From the NCBI GenBank assembly GCA_043228905.1, contig JBHGNT010000013.1:9858001-9922000 (forward strand): a stretch of DNA of 64,000 nucleotides. The letters are read 5' to 3'. How positions within the stretch are numbered: the stretch's first letter is position 1; the number at the start of each line of letters is the position of its first letter. Origin of the DNA: Azolla caroliniana. Taxonomy: Eukaryota; Polypodiophyta. The notes under the pieces were generated by a model, which saw nothing but the letters and a program-made list of their open reading frames with translations, searched no databases and was not told where the DNA came from. The position numbers and the translations under genes are program-made. Positions 10,163-18,893 of this stretch are shown piece by piece.

Positions 10163-11253
10163 ACTGTAAGTCCATCTCGACTCCTCTAGATAGAATCGTC
10201 AAGCTTCACCCCGATTCCGGAAAGGTATGCGACCCGACGAGGTTCCGACAGATTGTCGGAAGCCTTATATACTTGACCATCACCCGACCAAATCTCAACT
10301 ACCCGGTCAGGGTGATCAGTCAGTTCATGGTGCTATCGACCAAGGAGCACCTTCAGTGTGCACAACGCGTACTCTGGTACGTCAGTGGCACTAAGGACCG
10401 GGGGCTACTATATCGGACCGATACTGACGTGCAGTTGGTTGGTTACATCGATGCTAATTGGGCCGGAAACGCCGGCGATCGCCGATCCATGTCCGGTTTC
10501 GCATTCTCTCTTGGGAGTGCCGCGATCGCGTGGAGTAGCAAGAAGTAGTCAACAGTTGCACTATCGAGCACCGAAGCCTAGTATAGAGGAGCGGTTGTCG
10601 CGACATGCGAAGCCATATGGTTGAAGCGGCTACTTAAGGATCTGCAGGTGGAGGTATCCGATCCAACGACAATCTATTGCGACAACCTCTGTAGTATCCA
10701 GCTAGCTAAGAACCCCGTCTTCCACGCCTGGACTAAGCACATTGAGGTGCACTACCATTTGGTCTGTGAGCGTGTCCTCTCCGGTGGAGTCGAACTTCAG
10801 TATGTTCCGACGGATCGGCAGAACGCCGACATCTTCACCAAGCCTCTTGGTCTGGATAAGTTGCGGCAATTCTCGGGTGCGCTTGGGTTGCGTCACCTCG
10901 ATGTGCCAAACTTGAGGGGGAGAGACGTCCATGATGATCATGGAAGGGAGCAGGAAAAGAGCGGAAAAGACCGTGACGCCGAGCCGAATGACGAATTCGA
11001 TCTCGGATCGGCTGAAGAAGCCGAGGGCAGATCCATAGAAGAGCCCAAAGGCAAACATAAGGGGAGCAGTCGAAAGAAAGAGCCGAAGCCAACCAAGCGT
11101 GGGGGAGACGAAGCCATCAAGGGCGAGAAGACCGAAGACGAGTTGGAGACAACCAACTCGGACGAGAGCGAAAACCGATCGGAGGAAGCCGAATCGGTTC
11201 AGATGTTTGATTCGGATACGTTGAATCAACCAAGGGCCAAGCATAAGAGAAGG
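10163..11253 (+). pseudogene. pol: Copia-B pol 3' part: RNase H with a charged C-terminal extension
   Basis: End of a Ty1/copia polyprotein on the plus strand. It shows the end of RT (TITRPNLNYPV), then RNase H (GYIDANWAGNAGDR; STVALSSTEA; IYCDN; TKHIEVHYH; ADIFTKPL). TAG stops occur near 10546 and 10579. After RNase H the frame stays open from about 10621 to the edge of Gypsy-2. This stretch encodes about 110 residues dominated by Lys, Glu, Asp, Arg and Ser, which is unusual for a copia pol end. Gypsy-2 inserted into this tail; the frame continues for about 37 codons on the far side (17191 onward). Confidence 0.85.
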
Positions 11254-11801
11254 TGTCATGAAGACATACATCTTGGCTTATCATGACATTCATCTTGGCG
11301 AACCAGGAATCGAACCCATAACCTCTTGGTTTACATATTGTACTTTAACCATTGTAATAACATATGTGAGATGTAATCATAATAATTATATGTTTAGTTA
11401 TTACGAGATATTTAGAACATTCTAGATTATTCTAGAATGTTCTTGAATATTTCATGATTATATTTATTATTATTATTATTCATAAATATCTAAAATATTC
11501 TAGAACATTCTAGAATACTCCATAAGGGCCTATAAATAAGAGTCCATACACTCATCACAACTCATTCGGTTCGACACCATCCTATAGCTCCCTATTGCCT
11601 ACTCCTTGTAATCTTCTTTCTCATAATATAATCGCATTCCCATTTCTTATCTCTCACTTATACTTTTCTCTCTCTCGCACTCTCTCCCTCTTTCACTCTC
11701 TTTCTATCACTATCGCTATCTCTACCGCTCTCGCCATCTCTATCGTTATCGTTATCTCTATCGCCATCGCTCTCTCTGCTTCCTACTCAAGAGTCACGAC
11801 A
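11254..11801 (+). repeat. 5' LTR of Gypsy-2
   Basis: TGTCATGAAG to CACGACA. TATA box tataaata at 11531-11538; predicted RNA start near 11564 (attcggttcgac). The U5 is CT-rich. The antisense tRNA-like boxes lie at 11306-11351. Several ttctaga-type palindromes lie in U3 (about 11410-11516). Confidence 0.97.
11306..11351 (-). other. tRNA-like segment in the Gypsy-2 5' LTR
   Basis: Minus strand: TGGTTAAAGTA (11351-11341) resembles an A box and GGTTCGATTCC (11316-11306) is a perfect B box, 35 nt apart. The same segment is at 16691-16736 in the 3' LTR. The stretch before the B box resembles the end of an anticodon arm and a variable loop. Confidence 0.55.
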
Positions 11802-11814
11802 GTTTGAACCGAAT
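11802..11814 (+). other. Candidate self-priming primer-binding site of Gypsy-2
   Basis: gtttgaaccgaat follows the LTR directly. Positions 11804-11814 (11 nt) are the exact reverse complement of 16949-16959 in the 3' LTR, which lies 33 nt after the TATA box. In this copy's 5' LTR one base of the 11 differs. Tf1 of fission yeast also primes with the first 11 nt of its own RNA. Confidence 0.68.
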
Positions 11815-11886
11815 ATTTCTTTTCCCTTTCTCCAATAACCCTAGCAAGCTTTCTTCTTTATCCTTCTTTCTTTTTCCCCCGCGGTT

Positions 11887-13014
11887 ATGGAGTCGGTCAG
11901 CAAGCAAGAGTATATGCGTGTCCTTTCGGAGCTCGATATGCTCACCACTAAGTTTGTGGCATTAGAGCAAGAAAATCAAAGGCTACTCGGGGATCTTCAA
12001 CAAGTCAGTACTGAGAAAGCTCATCAATATGAGGAGTTATCACAACGGGTTCATCAACTTGAGGCTACTATATTAGCATTACGAGAACAAGCGGCGGGGG
12101 TTCAAAACTCCCCAAGGGAACCAAAGATTAGCCTCCCTGCCAAGTTTGATGGTACCAGATCTCTCTTTCGAGGTTTCCTGAATCAAGTTCGTTTGGTGAT
12201 TCAGTTACATCCCAATCGGTATCCAACTGATGCTGCCCGTGTGGGATTAATAGGAACCTTGCTAAGCGGTACAGCGTTAGCATGGTTTGCACCACTTCTT
12301 GAGAAGAAATCACCATTACTGGAGGATTTCGAGGCATTCGTTAAGGAGTTTCAAGCTAGTTTTGGAGATACGGATAGCACTAGGACTGCAATAAACAAGA
12401 TTCGAAGACTCCGACAAGGAGATCGTCCCGCTTCAGCTTATGCCGCAGATTTCCGTCTCTTGGCATGCGACATCCCTTGGGATGAGGCAGCCTTAATGGA
12501 TCAATTCCGTCAGGGTTTGCGTAACGATGTCAAAGATCTTCTTCTTACTTTCCATGAAGATCCAAAGTCTCTTACTGAAGCTATTAGCCGAGCTGTGCGA
12601 TGTGATAATCGCCTATTTGAGCGACGTTCTGAACGTCAACAAATGTTACGCCGCCAACCGGAACAGACATACGCTTCTATAGTCGCCACACCGCCACAAG
12701 GTTCTAGACCCGTTACGAGGGATGGTCCCACTCCGATGGAAATAGAGTTGACACAACGTCGCGGGCCCTTATCAGATGCTGAGAAACAACGACGTCGGGC
12801 GCATCGCCTATGCCTCTACTGTGGTGGTCCAGGACATATAGCTGTGAATTGTCCACATAAACCCAGGCGTCAAGTTTACCAAGTAAGTGCACATGACAAC
12901 CCTACATCAAGTTCTACTATCACTTCTAATAACTTAAGTACTAAGCCTACTAGCCCATGCCATGAGAATAGATTTGATGTCTTGAGCCAATTAGAGGATG
13001 TGTTAAACGAATAA
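11887..13014 (+). CDS. gag: Gypsy-2 gag
   Basis: Capsid and nucleocapsid precursor, 375 residues, ATG start at 11887 (MESVSKQEYM). An N-terminal coiled coil (about residues 15-65, LEQENQRLLGDLQ) is followed by the gag core (SGTALAWFAPLL; NKIRRLRQGDRPAS) and one CCHC knuckle near residue 310 (CLYC...GH...NC). The nearest match I recognise is the gag of Tf1/sushi-type elements, not the typical plant chromovirus gag. The frame is intact, ending GTG TTA AAC GAA TAA, and overlaps pol by 37 nt. Confidence 0.95.
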   Translation: MESVSKQEYMRVLSELDMLTTKFVALEQENQRLLGDLQQVSTEKAHQYEELSQRVHQLEATILALREQAAGVQNSPREPKISLPAKFDGTRSLFRGFLNQVRLVIQLHPNRYPTDAARVGLIGTLLSGTALAWFAPLLEKKSPLLEDFEAFVKEFQASFGDTDSTRTAINKIRRLRQGDRPASAYAADFRLLACDIPWDEAALMDQFRQGLRNDVKDLLLTFHEDPKSLTEAISRAVRCDNRLFERRSERQQMLRRQPEQTYASIVATPPQGSRPVTRDGPTPMEIELTQRRGPLSDAEKQRRRAHRLCLYCGGPGHIAVNCPHKPRRQVYQVSAHDNPTSSSTITSNNLSTKPTSPCHENRFDVLSQLEDVLNE

Positions 13015-16000
13015 GTCCGGCCAAAATAGGAGCCATTTGGTTGGACCATCCTAGTTATGTAGAGTCAGTACCTAGTTGTGGTTCCATTTCATCAAATCAA
13101 GTTAGTAGAGTTTTTTCTGCACAAGTCGAGCTTAGCACATCTACAGGTCATCGCGCCCTAGCCTCTGCCCTCCTAGATTCCGGAGCCAATTCTTGTTTCA
13201 TGGATCGCGAGTTTGCATTGACTCAAAACATCATCTTGAAAAAACTCCCAAACCCAGTAGCTGTAGGAGTCATCGATGGTCGCCCTATAGCATCAGGAGA
13301 TATAGTCGAAGAGTCTGAACCAATTCGTGTAGTCCTAGGTAATTTGGCTAGTGTCATCTCATTTAACATCATTAGTAGTCCGGAGCACTCTCTAGTTCTT
13401 GGTCTTCCTTGGTTTGAGTTACATAACCCAACCATTGATTGGAGAAAAAGAACTATTGAAGAGGTCACCGTACAATCCAAGTCTCTTGAAGCTCCAACTA
13501 AGGATCTAGGATCCCCCACAATTTCAACAATCTCTATACATCAATTACGAGAGGATGGAAGAAAGGAAGACATGATGGTATTTGCGGTTTTAGCAACTCC
13601 CTCATCTAGCTCACAAGAATTGGGGGTCCAACTACCAAAGAAGTACATAGAATTCTCCGATGTGTTCGATAAGGTGAAGGCTAATAGACTACCAGAGCAT
13701 CGACCATATGATTGCCCAATTGATTTGCAGCCAGGAAAAGAGCCTCCATGGGGACCAATTTATAATCTTTCGCCCACGGAGTTAGAGGTTCTTCGAGAAT
13801 ATATCAATGAGAACTTGGCAAATGGTTTTATCCAACATTCAAAATCTCCTGCTGGTGCACCCATCTTTTTCGTTAAGAAGAAAGATGGTACGCTTCGTAT
13901 GGTCGTGGATTATCGAGGCTTAAATAAAGTGACCGTTAGAAACCGATATGCTCTCCCATTGATCTCAAGCCTTCTAGAACGCCTCAGTGAAGCAAAGTAT
14001 TTCACGAAGTTAGATCTTCGAGGTGCCTACAACCTTGTTCGAATTCGTCCTGGGGATGAATGGAAGACGGCGTTCCGCACTCGCTATGGTCATTTTGAGT
14101 ACACAGTGATGCCTTTTGGCCTCACGAATGCACCAGCAGTCTTCCAACATATGGCGAATGATATTTTTCGAGACTTCCTCGATATCTTCATCATTGTTTA
14201 CCTGGATGATATCTTGATCTACTCAAAAACTCAAGAAGAACATGATATACATGTTCGCCAAGTTTTGCAACGGCTACGAGAGTATGGTCTCTATGCAAAA
14301 TTGGAGAAGTGTAGTTTCGACCAACGTCAAGTGGAGTTTTTGGGGTACATAGTCTCTTCAAATGGCATCTCTATGGATCCATCAAAGGTTCAAACAATTT
14401 TGGATTGGCAAACACCACAGTCCGTGCGAGATGTGCAATGTTTTTTGGGGTTCGCAAACTTTTATCGCAAGTTCATCAAAGATTATTCAAAAATTGTGTT
14501 GCCCCTCACTCAACTGACGCACAAGAATCGATCATTTGTATGGAGTATAGATGCGAACTCTGCATTTGAGGGTTTAAAGCAAGCATTTACATCCGCACCA
14601 ATCTTAATCCATGTCGATCCAATGAGGCGCTTTATACTTGAAGCTGATGCATCGGATTTCGCACTCGGAAGTGTACTATCCCAAATTGGTGATGATGGTG
14701 AACTGCACCCGGTGGCTTTTCACTCACGAAAATTTGAAGCCACAGAAATCAACTATGAGATTCACGACAAAGAGCTTCTTGCCATTGTGGATTCTTTTCA
14801 ACAATGGCGTCATTTTCTGGAGGGTTCTTCTCAGCAGATTATTGTCTACAATGATCATAAAAATCTAACATACTTTCAAAGTGCTCGAGTCTTGAATCGA
14901 CGACAAGCTCGTTGGGCGCAGTTCTTAACTCGTTTCGATTTTGTAATTCTATATCGCCCTGGGATGCAACAAGGAAAAGCAGATGCTTTATCTAGACGTT
15001 CGTATATGGAACTTCAACCTGGAGAGGCCGCATTTGAAAGCCAAAAGCAAATCCTCTTAGGTCCTGATCGTCTACGAATAATGGCAATGCATACCATCAA
15101 CACACCGGGAGATTCAAGGCTTCTTGATTCCATTCGTGAGCAGATTGCGACTGATGCGTTCGCCCAAGAGGTTTTGAGCCATATTATCCCAAATCGTGCA
15201 TCTAGCTCCCAAACTCAAAATCCTCGTCTAGACTACACCCAGTTTAGTTGGCATGATGGGTTACTTTTTCGACAAACTCTCTTGTATGTGCCTGACGGTC
15301 CTTCTCGACTCAAAGTCATGCAACAATGTCATGACACACCAATGGCAGGACACTTCGGCATCCACAAGACTTTTGAGTTGATTTCTCGCCGATATTGGTG
15401 GCCACGGCTTCGCCATTTTGTTACGGATTATGTTCGTAGCTGTGATACATGTTGCCGATCAAAAAAGCCTCGACATCATCCATATGGCTTATTACAGCCA
15501 ATGCCTATTCCGGAGAGCCCATGGAAATCTATTTCCTTGGACTTTATTACGGATCTTCCACCTTCCAAGGGATTTGATTCGATTCTCACGGTTGTCGATC
15601 GTTTTACGAAGATGGCACATTTCCTTCCATGCACAAAGACCATTACTAGTCAAGAGACAGCTGATTTACTCATGCGGGAGGTGTTTCGCCATCATGGTCT
15701 TCCGGATGATATTATCAGTGATCGGGGTCCCCAATTCATCTCGAAATTTTGGCGGCACATGTTCAGACTCTTACATACTTCTTGTAAACTCTCTTCCGGC
15801 TACCATCCAAAGACTAATGGGCAGAGTGAGCACACCAACCAAACAGTCGAGCAATATCTACGTTGTTTTGTCAACTATCAACAAGATGATTGGGTGGATT
15901 TACTACCTTTGGCAGAATTTGCTTATAACAACTCCGAGCATTCTTCTACTGGATATTCCCCATTTTTTGCAAACATTGGGTACCATCCTCGTTGGACGAT

Positions 16001-16646
16001 GCTTGAACATCCTGAACTCCCAAAAAACCCAGCTGCTGAAGATCGGCTCACTCGACTCCAAGAAGTTCAAGATATGCTTTTGCATCATTTATGTGAAGCC
16101 CAAAACACTCAAAAGAAGATTGCTGACCGTCATCGGCGTGATTCATCGACTACATTTCAAGTAGGCGATCGTGTATGGCTCTTACAAGGTAGCATTAAAA
16201 CGACCCGACCTTGCTACAAATTGGATTATCAACGTTTTGGCCCATATGTCATAAGTGGTAAGATCAATGATGTGACATTTCGACTTGATCTTCCTCCTCA
16301 TATGCGTCTTCACCCGGTCTTCCATGTTTCACTTTTGGAGCCTTACACAACGAGCTCTATTCCGGGTCGTGTTACACCTCCCCCACCTCCAATTGACGTT
16401 TCCAATGGCTCTGAATATGAGGTTGCCGCTATCCTCGACTCCAAGATCATTCGCAACAAACTATACTACTTGGTTGATTGGTTAGGCTATACACCTAATG
16501 ATCGAACATGGGAGCCTGCCGAACATCTTGCCAATGCCTCCGACATGGTTGTTGCATTTCACAACCAATATCCTCATAAACCAAGTCTGAACTCTTTTCT
16601 TCCGACTCGTGCAACTCGTCATCGAAAAGGGGGGATAATGTCATGA
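12978..16646 (+). CDS. pol: Gypsy-2 pol with C-terminal chromodomain
   Basis: The frame opens at 12978, overlaps gag and has no ATG near its start, which fits production by frameshifting. Residues counted from 13041: aspartic protease DSG at 46-48, RT with YLDD near 387, RNase H with EADASD near 533, integrase HHCC zinc domain about 763-801, integrase core Asp near 833, Asp near 893 and Glu near 936, GPY/F module near 1064, chromodomain about 1126-1178 (LVDWLGY...RTWEP). No stop or frameshift. The stop codon (16644-16646) is inside the 3' LTR. Catalytic motifs all look intact; chromodomains are known to steer integration to histone marks. Confidence 0.96.
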   Translation, partial: CLEPIRGCVKRISPAKIGAIWLDHPSYVESVPSCGSISSNQVSRVFSAQVELSTSTGHRALASALLDSGANSCFMDREFALTQNIILKKLPNPVAVGVIDGRPIASGDIVEESEPIRVVLGNLASVISFNIISSPEHSLVLGLPWFELHNPTIDWRKRTIEEVTVQSKSLEAPTKDLGSPTISTISIHQLREDGRKEDMMVFAVLATPSSSSQELGVQLPKKYIEFSDVFDKVKANRLPEHRPYDCPIDLQPGKEPPWGPIYNLSPTELEVLREYINENLANGFIQHSKSPAGAPIFFVKKKDGTLRMVVDYRGLNKVTVRNRYALPLISSLLERLSEAKYFTKLDLRGAYNLVRIRPGDEWKTAFRTRYGHFEYTVMPFGLTNAPAVFQHMANDIFRDFLDIFIIVYLDDILIYSKTQEEHDIHVRQVLQRLREYGLYAKLEKCSFDQRQVEFLGYIVSSNGISMDPSKVQTILDWQTPQSVRDVQCFLGFANFYRKFIKDYSKIVLPLTQLTHKNRSFVWSIDANSAFEGLKQAFTSAPILIHVDPMRRFILEADASDFALGSVLSQIGDDGELHPVAFHSRKFEATEINYEIHDKELLAIVDSFQQWRHFLEGSSQQIIVYNDHKNLTYFQSARVLNRRQARWAQFLTRFDFVILYRPGMQQGKADALSRRSYMELQPGEAAFESQKQILLGPDRLRIMAMHTINTPGDSRLLDSIREQIATDAFAQEVLSHIIPNRASSSQTQNPRLDYTQFSWHDGLLFRQTLLYVPDGPSRLKVMQQCHDTPMAGHFGIHKTFELISRRYWWPRLRHFVTDYVRSCDTCCRSKKPRHHPYGLLQPMPIPESPWKSISLDFITDLPPSKGFDSILTVVDRFTKMAHFLPCTKTITSQETADLLMREVFRHHGLPDDIISDRGPQFISKFWRHMFRLLHTSCKLSSGYHPKTNGQSEHTNQTVEQYLRCFVNYQQDDWVDLLPLAEFAYNNSEHSSTGYSPFFANIGYHPRWTMLEHPELPKNPAAEDRLTRLQEVQDMLLHHLCEAQNTQKKIADRHRRDSSTTFQVGDRVWLLQGSIKTTRPCYKLDYQRFGPYVISGKINDVTFRLDLPPHMRLHPVFHVSLLEPYTTSSIPGRVTPPPPPIDVSNGSEYEVAAILDSKIIRNKLYYLVDWLGYTPNDRTWEPAEHLANASDMVVAFHNQYPHKPSLNSFLPTRATRHRKGGIMS
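13002..13045 (+). promoter_or_regulatory. Predicted -1 ribosomal frameshift signal, Gypsy-2
   Basis: Slippery heptamer GTTAAAC at 13002-13008, in gag phase G TTA AAC. Spacer of 7 nt (13009-13015, including the gag stop). Hairpin: arm 13016-13025, loop 13026-13035, arm 13036-13045; all ten positions pair, two as G-U. A slip by -1 gives GTT AAA C and enters pol. The same heptamer is a known natural slippery site in arteriviruses. Function is inferred from the layout and from its conservation in Gypsy-1 and Gypsy-3. Confidence 0.72.
16626..16638 (+). other. Polypurine tract of Gypsy-2
   Basis: aaaggggggataa immediately before the 3' LTR; it also encodes the last residues of pol. Confidence 0.85.
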
Positions 16647-17185
16647 AGACATACATCTTGGCTTATCATGACATTCATCTTGGCGAACCAGGAATCGAAC
16701 CCATAACCTCTTGGTTTACATATTGTACTTTAACCATTGTAATAACATATGTGAGATGTAATCATAATAATTATATGTTTAGTTATTACGAGATATTTAG
16801 AACATTCTAGATTATTCTAGAATGTTCTTGAATATTTCATGATTATATTTATTATTATTATTATTCATAAATATCTAAAATATTCTAGAACATTCTAGAA
16901 TACTCCATAAGGGCCTATAAATAAGAGTCCATACACTCATCACAACTCATTCGGTTCAACACCAGTCTTTAGCCCTTAGCCTACTCCTTGTAATCTTCTT
17001 TCTCATAATATAATCGCATTCCCATTTCTTATCTCTCACTTATACTTTTCTCTCTCTCGCACTCTCTCCCTCTTTCACTCTCTTTCTATCACTATCGCTA
17101 TCTCTACCGCTCTCGCCATCTCTATCGTTATCGTTATCTCTATCGCCATCGCTCTCTCTCTGCTTCCTACTCAAGAGTCACGACA
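16639..17185 (+). repeat. 3' LTR of Gypsy-2
   Basis: 547 bp. TATA at 16916-16923; predicted RNA start near 16949 (attcggttcaac). The tRNA-like boxes are at 16691-16701 (B, antisense) and 16726-16736 (A, antisense). The sequence after the RNA start (about 16961-16980) differs from the 5' LTR but resembles Gypsy-1. Confidence 0.97.
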
Positions 17186-17740
17186 GAAGGCAGCAAAAGA
17201 GGTGCCAACACCGCAACAACAAGGAAGCTGAGAAGGGTTGTGTGAGCAGACAAGCCGACCGGAAGGGTCAAGGTGTGCAGAATTGAACAGGTTGAGGAGC
17301 GTGAGCGAGGCGTGAAGCCAGAAGGAACCGGGGCGCAAATCTGGAAGAGCAGATGGAACCTCAAGTTGAGCTTGAGGGGGAGTGTTGAGATACAAGCTCA
17401 ACATTGGCCGGATTGGTTGGGGCCAATCAGTTAGGCCAGACCGATGCGTAAAACGGGTGCGTAAACTGGTACACAAACCGGTGCGTAACGAGAAGCCGTA
17501 GCGGTGGGTAAACCGCGAGGCCGTTGGAAAAATATTCCATGTAGGAATATATTTTGGGAGTTATCGTAGAGCTCGGTTATGAGCATTGAAGTACGTGTCA
17601 GTACTTTTGTTAGTCCGTATCGACTTGTATAAAAGTGCTCACTGAGCACATTCTACGTATAGATTGAGTATTATTTTTTAATTGAATTTCTGTGTGTTCT
17701 CTCTTTCAGTCTCTCCCGCGTATTGTGTATATTCAAGCTC
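17186..17740 (+). repeat. Copia-B tail and 3' LTR
   Basis: 17186-17382 is the rest of the Copia-B tail beyond the Gypsy-2 insertion. It ends in a purine tract (gcttgagggggag). The LTR starts TGTTGAGAT at 17383. It has tataaaag near 17629 and the motif gtgctcactgagcac, both shared with the Copia-B2 LTR at 38079. Its 3' end, about 17740, is set only by comparison with that copy. Confidence 0.75.
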
Positions 17741-17941
17741 TCCATTAAACCTGCCTATTTTCTGTGTTCGGTTTTCTATTGCTTCCGCACATAATCTTTT
17801 TCAATCCCCTTCTCACTCATATGACCTAGTCTCTTGTGTCATATCTCTCTTGCTGAGTCCGCTGCCACATTCACTTCCGACTTGCACAGTCGGGCATACA
17901 TCATATACAATGTGCCTTCTTTCTATGCTCGGGCCACTATG
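17741..17941. other. Unassigned sequence between Copia-B and Copia-C
   Basis: CT-rich, no domain or clear repeat border seen. It may still belong to the Copia-B LTR. Confidence 0.4.
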
Positions 17942-18298
17942 AGGTTTCCTCGGTAGAACTTCCACTTGCCATTCTAAAAGCTACCATTATAGCCTTCATC
18001 ATCCATCTTTCCAGTCGATATCAGATTCAATCTAATATTGGGGACATGTCGAACATCCTTCAGAGTCTGTCGACGTCGTCAAACAGACACTTCTGACTCC
18101 GACTATCTTGCACTCCCCACTGTCACCCATCTTTAAATAACCATGATCATTGTCTATGTAAGTCGAGAAATACCCTCTTGACGGAGTTAATATGTGGAAA
18201 GATGCACCGGAGTCGATCACCCAAGTGCATTCGCTTGCAAGATTTGCACTTGCTTGTTCACAAATGAACAAGAGTTCTTCATTGCTCGTAGCAATGGC
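17942..18298 (-). pseudogene. Copia-C protease region
   Basis: Minus-strand translation shows the aspartic protease signature (WVIDSGASFH) and the downstream (L)KDVRHVPNIRLNLIS segment in a shifted frame. The stretch is broken by at least one frameshift near 18050 and is cut off before integrase. Confidence 0.85.
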
Positions 18299-18893
18299 TA
18301 GCAATGGGCCCGGTTTCGGCTTAAACTGAACCGAACCGTTAAACCATGGTTTAAAGGTTTATAATTTCCAAAATAATTAAATGGTTTGGTTTGGTTTTAA
18401 TTAATAATAAACGATTCGGTTTCAGTTCGATTTGGCTTTGAAATTAGGGTTTATAGGTTTATAGGTTTTTGGGCTATCTTTTTTTATCCATTAAATGTTT
18501 ATGTAATTTAATAGTTTAATTAATGTTTTTCATTGGTTTAATTCACTTAACTTAATTGTTTATTTAATCTAATGGCTCAATTAATCTTATTTATTTATTT
18601 ATTTATTTTAATATAAATTCTTATTTAATTTTGTGTATTTTTTAATTAATTTTTTAATTAGCTTGGCTTAAATGTGGTTAGGTTTAAACTTTTTATTAAA
18701 TGGTTCGGTTTGGTTTTAACTTTTCCTTAAACGGTTTTGGTTTAAATGGTTTAGTTTACCTCTTTTTTAAATGGTTTGGTTTAAATGTTCTAATGTTCAT
18801 AAACGGTTTGGTTTGGTTTTTGTTTTATATAAAAGGGTTTGGTTTGGTTTGGTTTGGTTTCAAGGCATCGAAACCGAACCGGGCCCATTGCTA
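18299..18893. mobile_element. hAT-type MITE inserted in Copia-C gag
   Basis: 595 bp with terminal inverted repeats beginning TAGCAATGGGCCCGGTT and an exact 8-bp target duplication gcaatggc at 18291-18298 and 18894-18901. There is no coding capacity. The interior is AT-rich with many ggttt and aaatggttt units, including an uninterrupted (ggttt)n run near 18839-18860. The 8-bp duplication and the TAG-type ends fit hAT elements. Confidence 0.88.

Larger units (their letters stand above)
11254..17185 (+). mobile_element. Gypsy-2: structurally complete Ty3/gypsy chromovirus
   Basis: Full-length element of 5932 bp with a 5-bp target duplication gaagg (11249-11253 and 17186-17190) inside Copia-B. 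LTRs of 548 and 547 bp differ only in a short block after the predicted RNA start and by one CT unit. gag (375 codons) and pol are both open. It has the same primer-site design, frameshift signal and tRNA-like LTR segment as Gypsy-1 and Gypsy-3. It appears to be the youngest element in the window and possibly autonomous. Confidence 0.97.

Noticed and set aside
10702-11271. Minus-strand frame of 189 codons across the Copia-B tail
   Set aside because: Shadow of the charged tail; the plus strand continues the RNase H frame.
18839-18860. (ggttt)n as a telomere-like repeat
   Set aside because: Not the plant telomere unit TTTAGGG, short, and inside a MITE.
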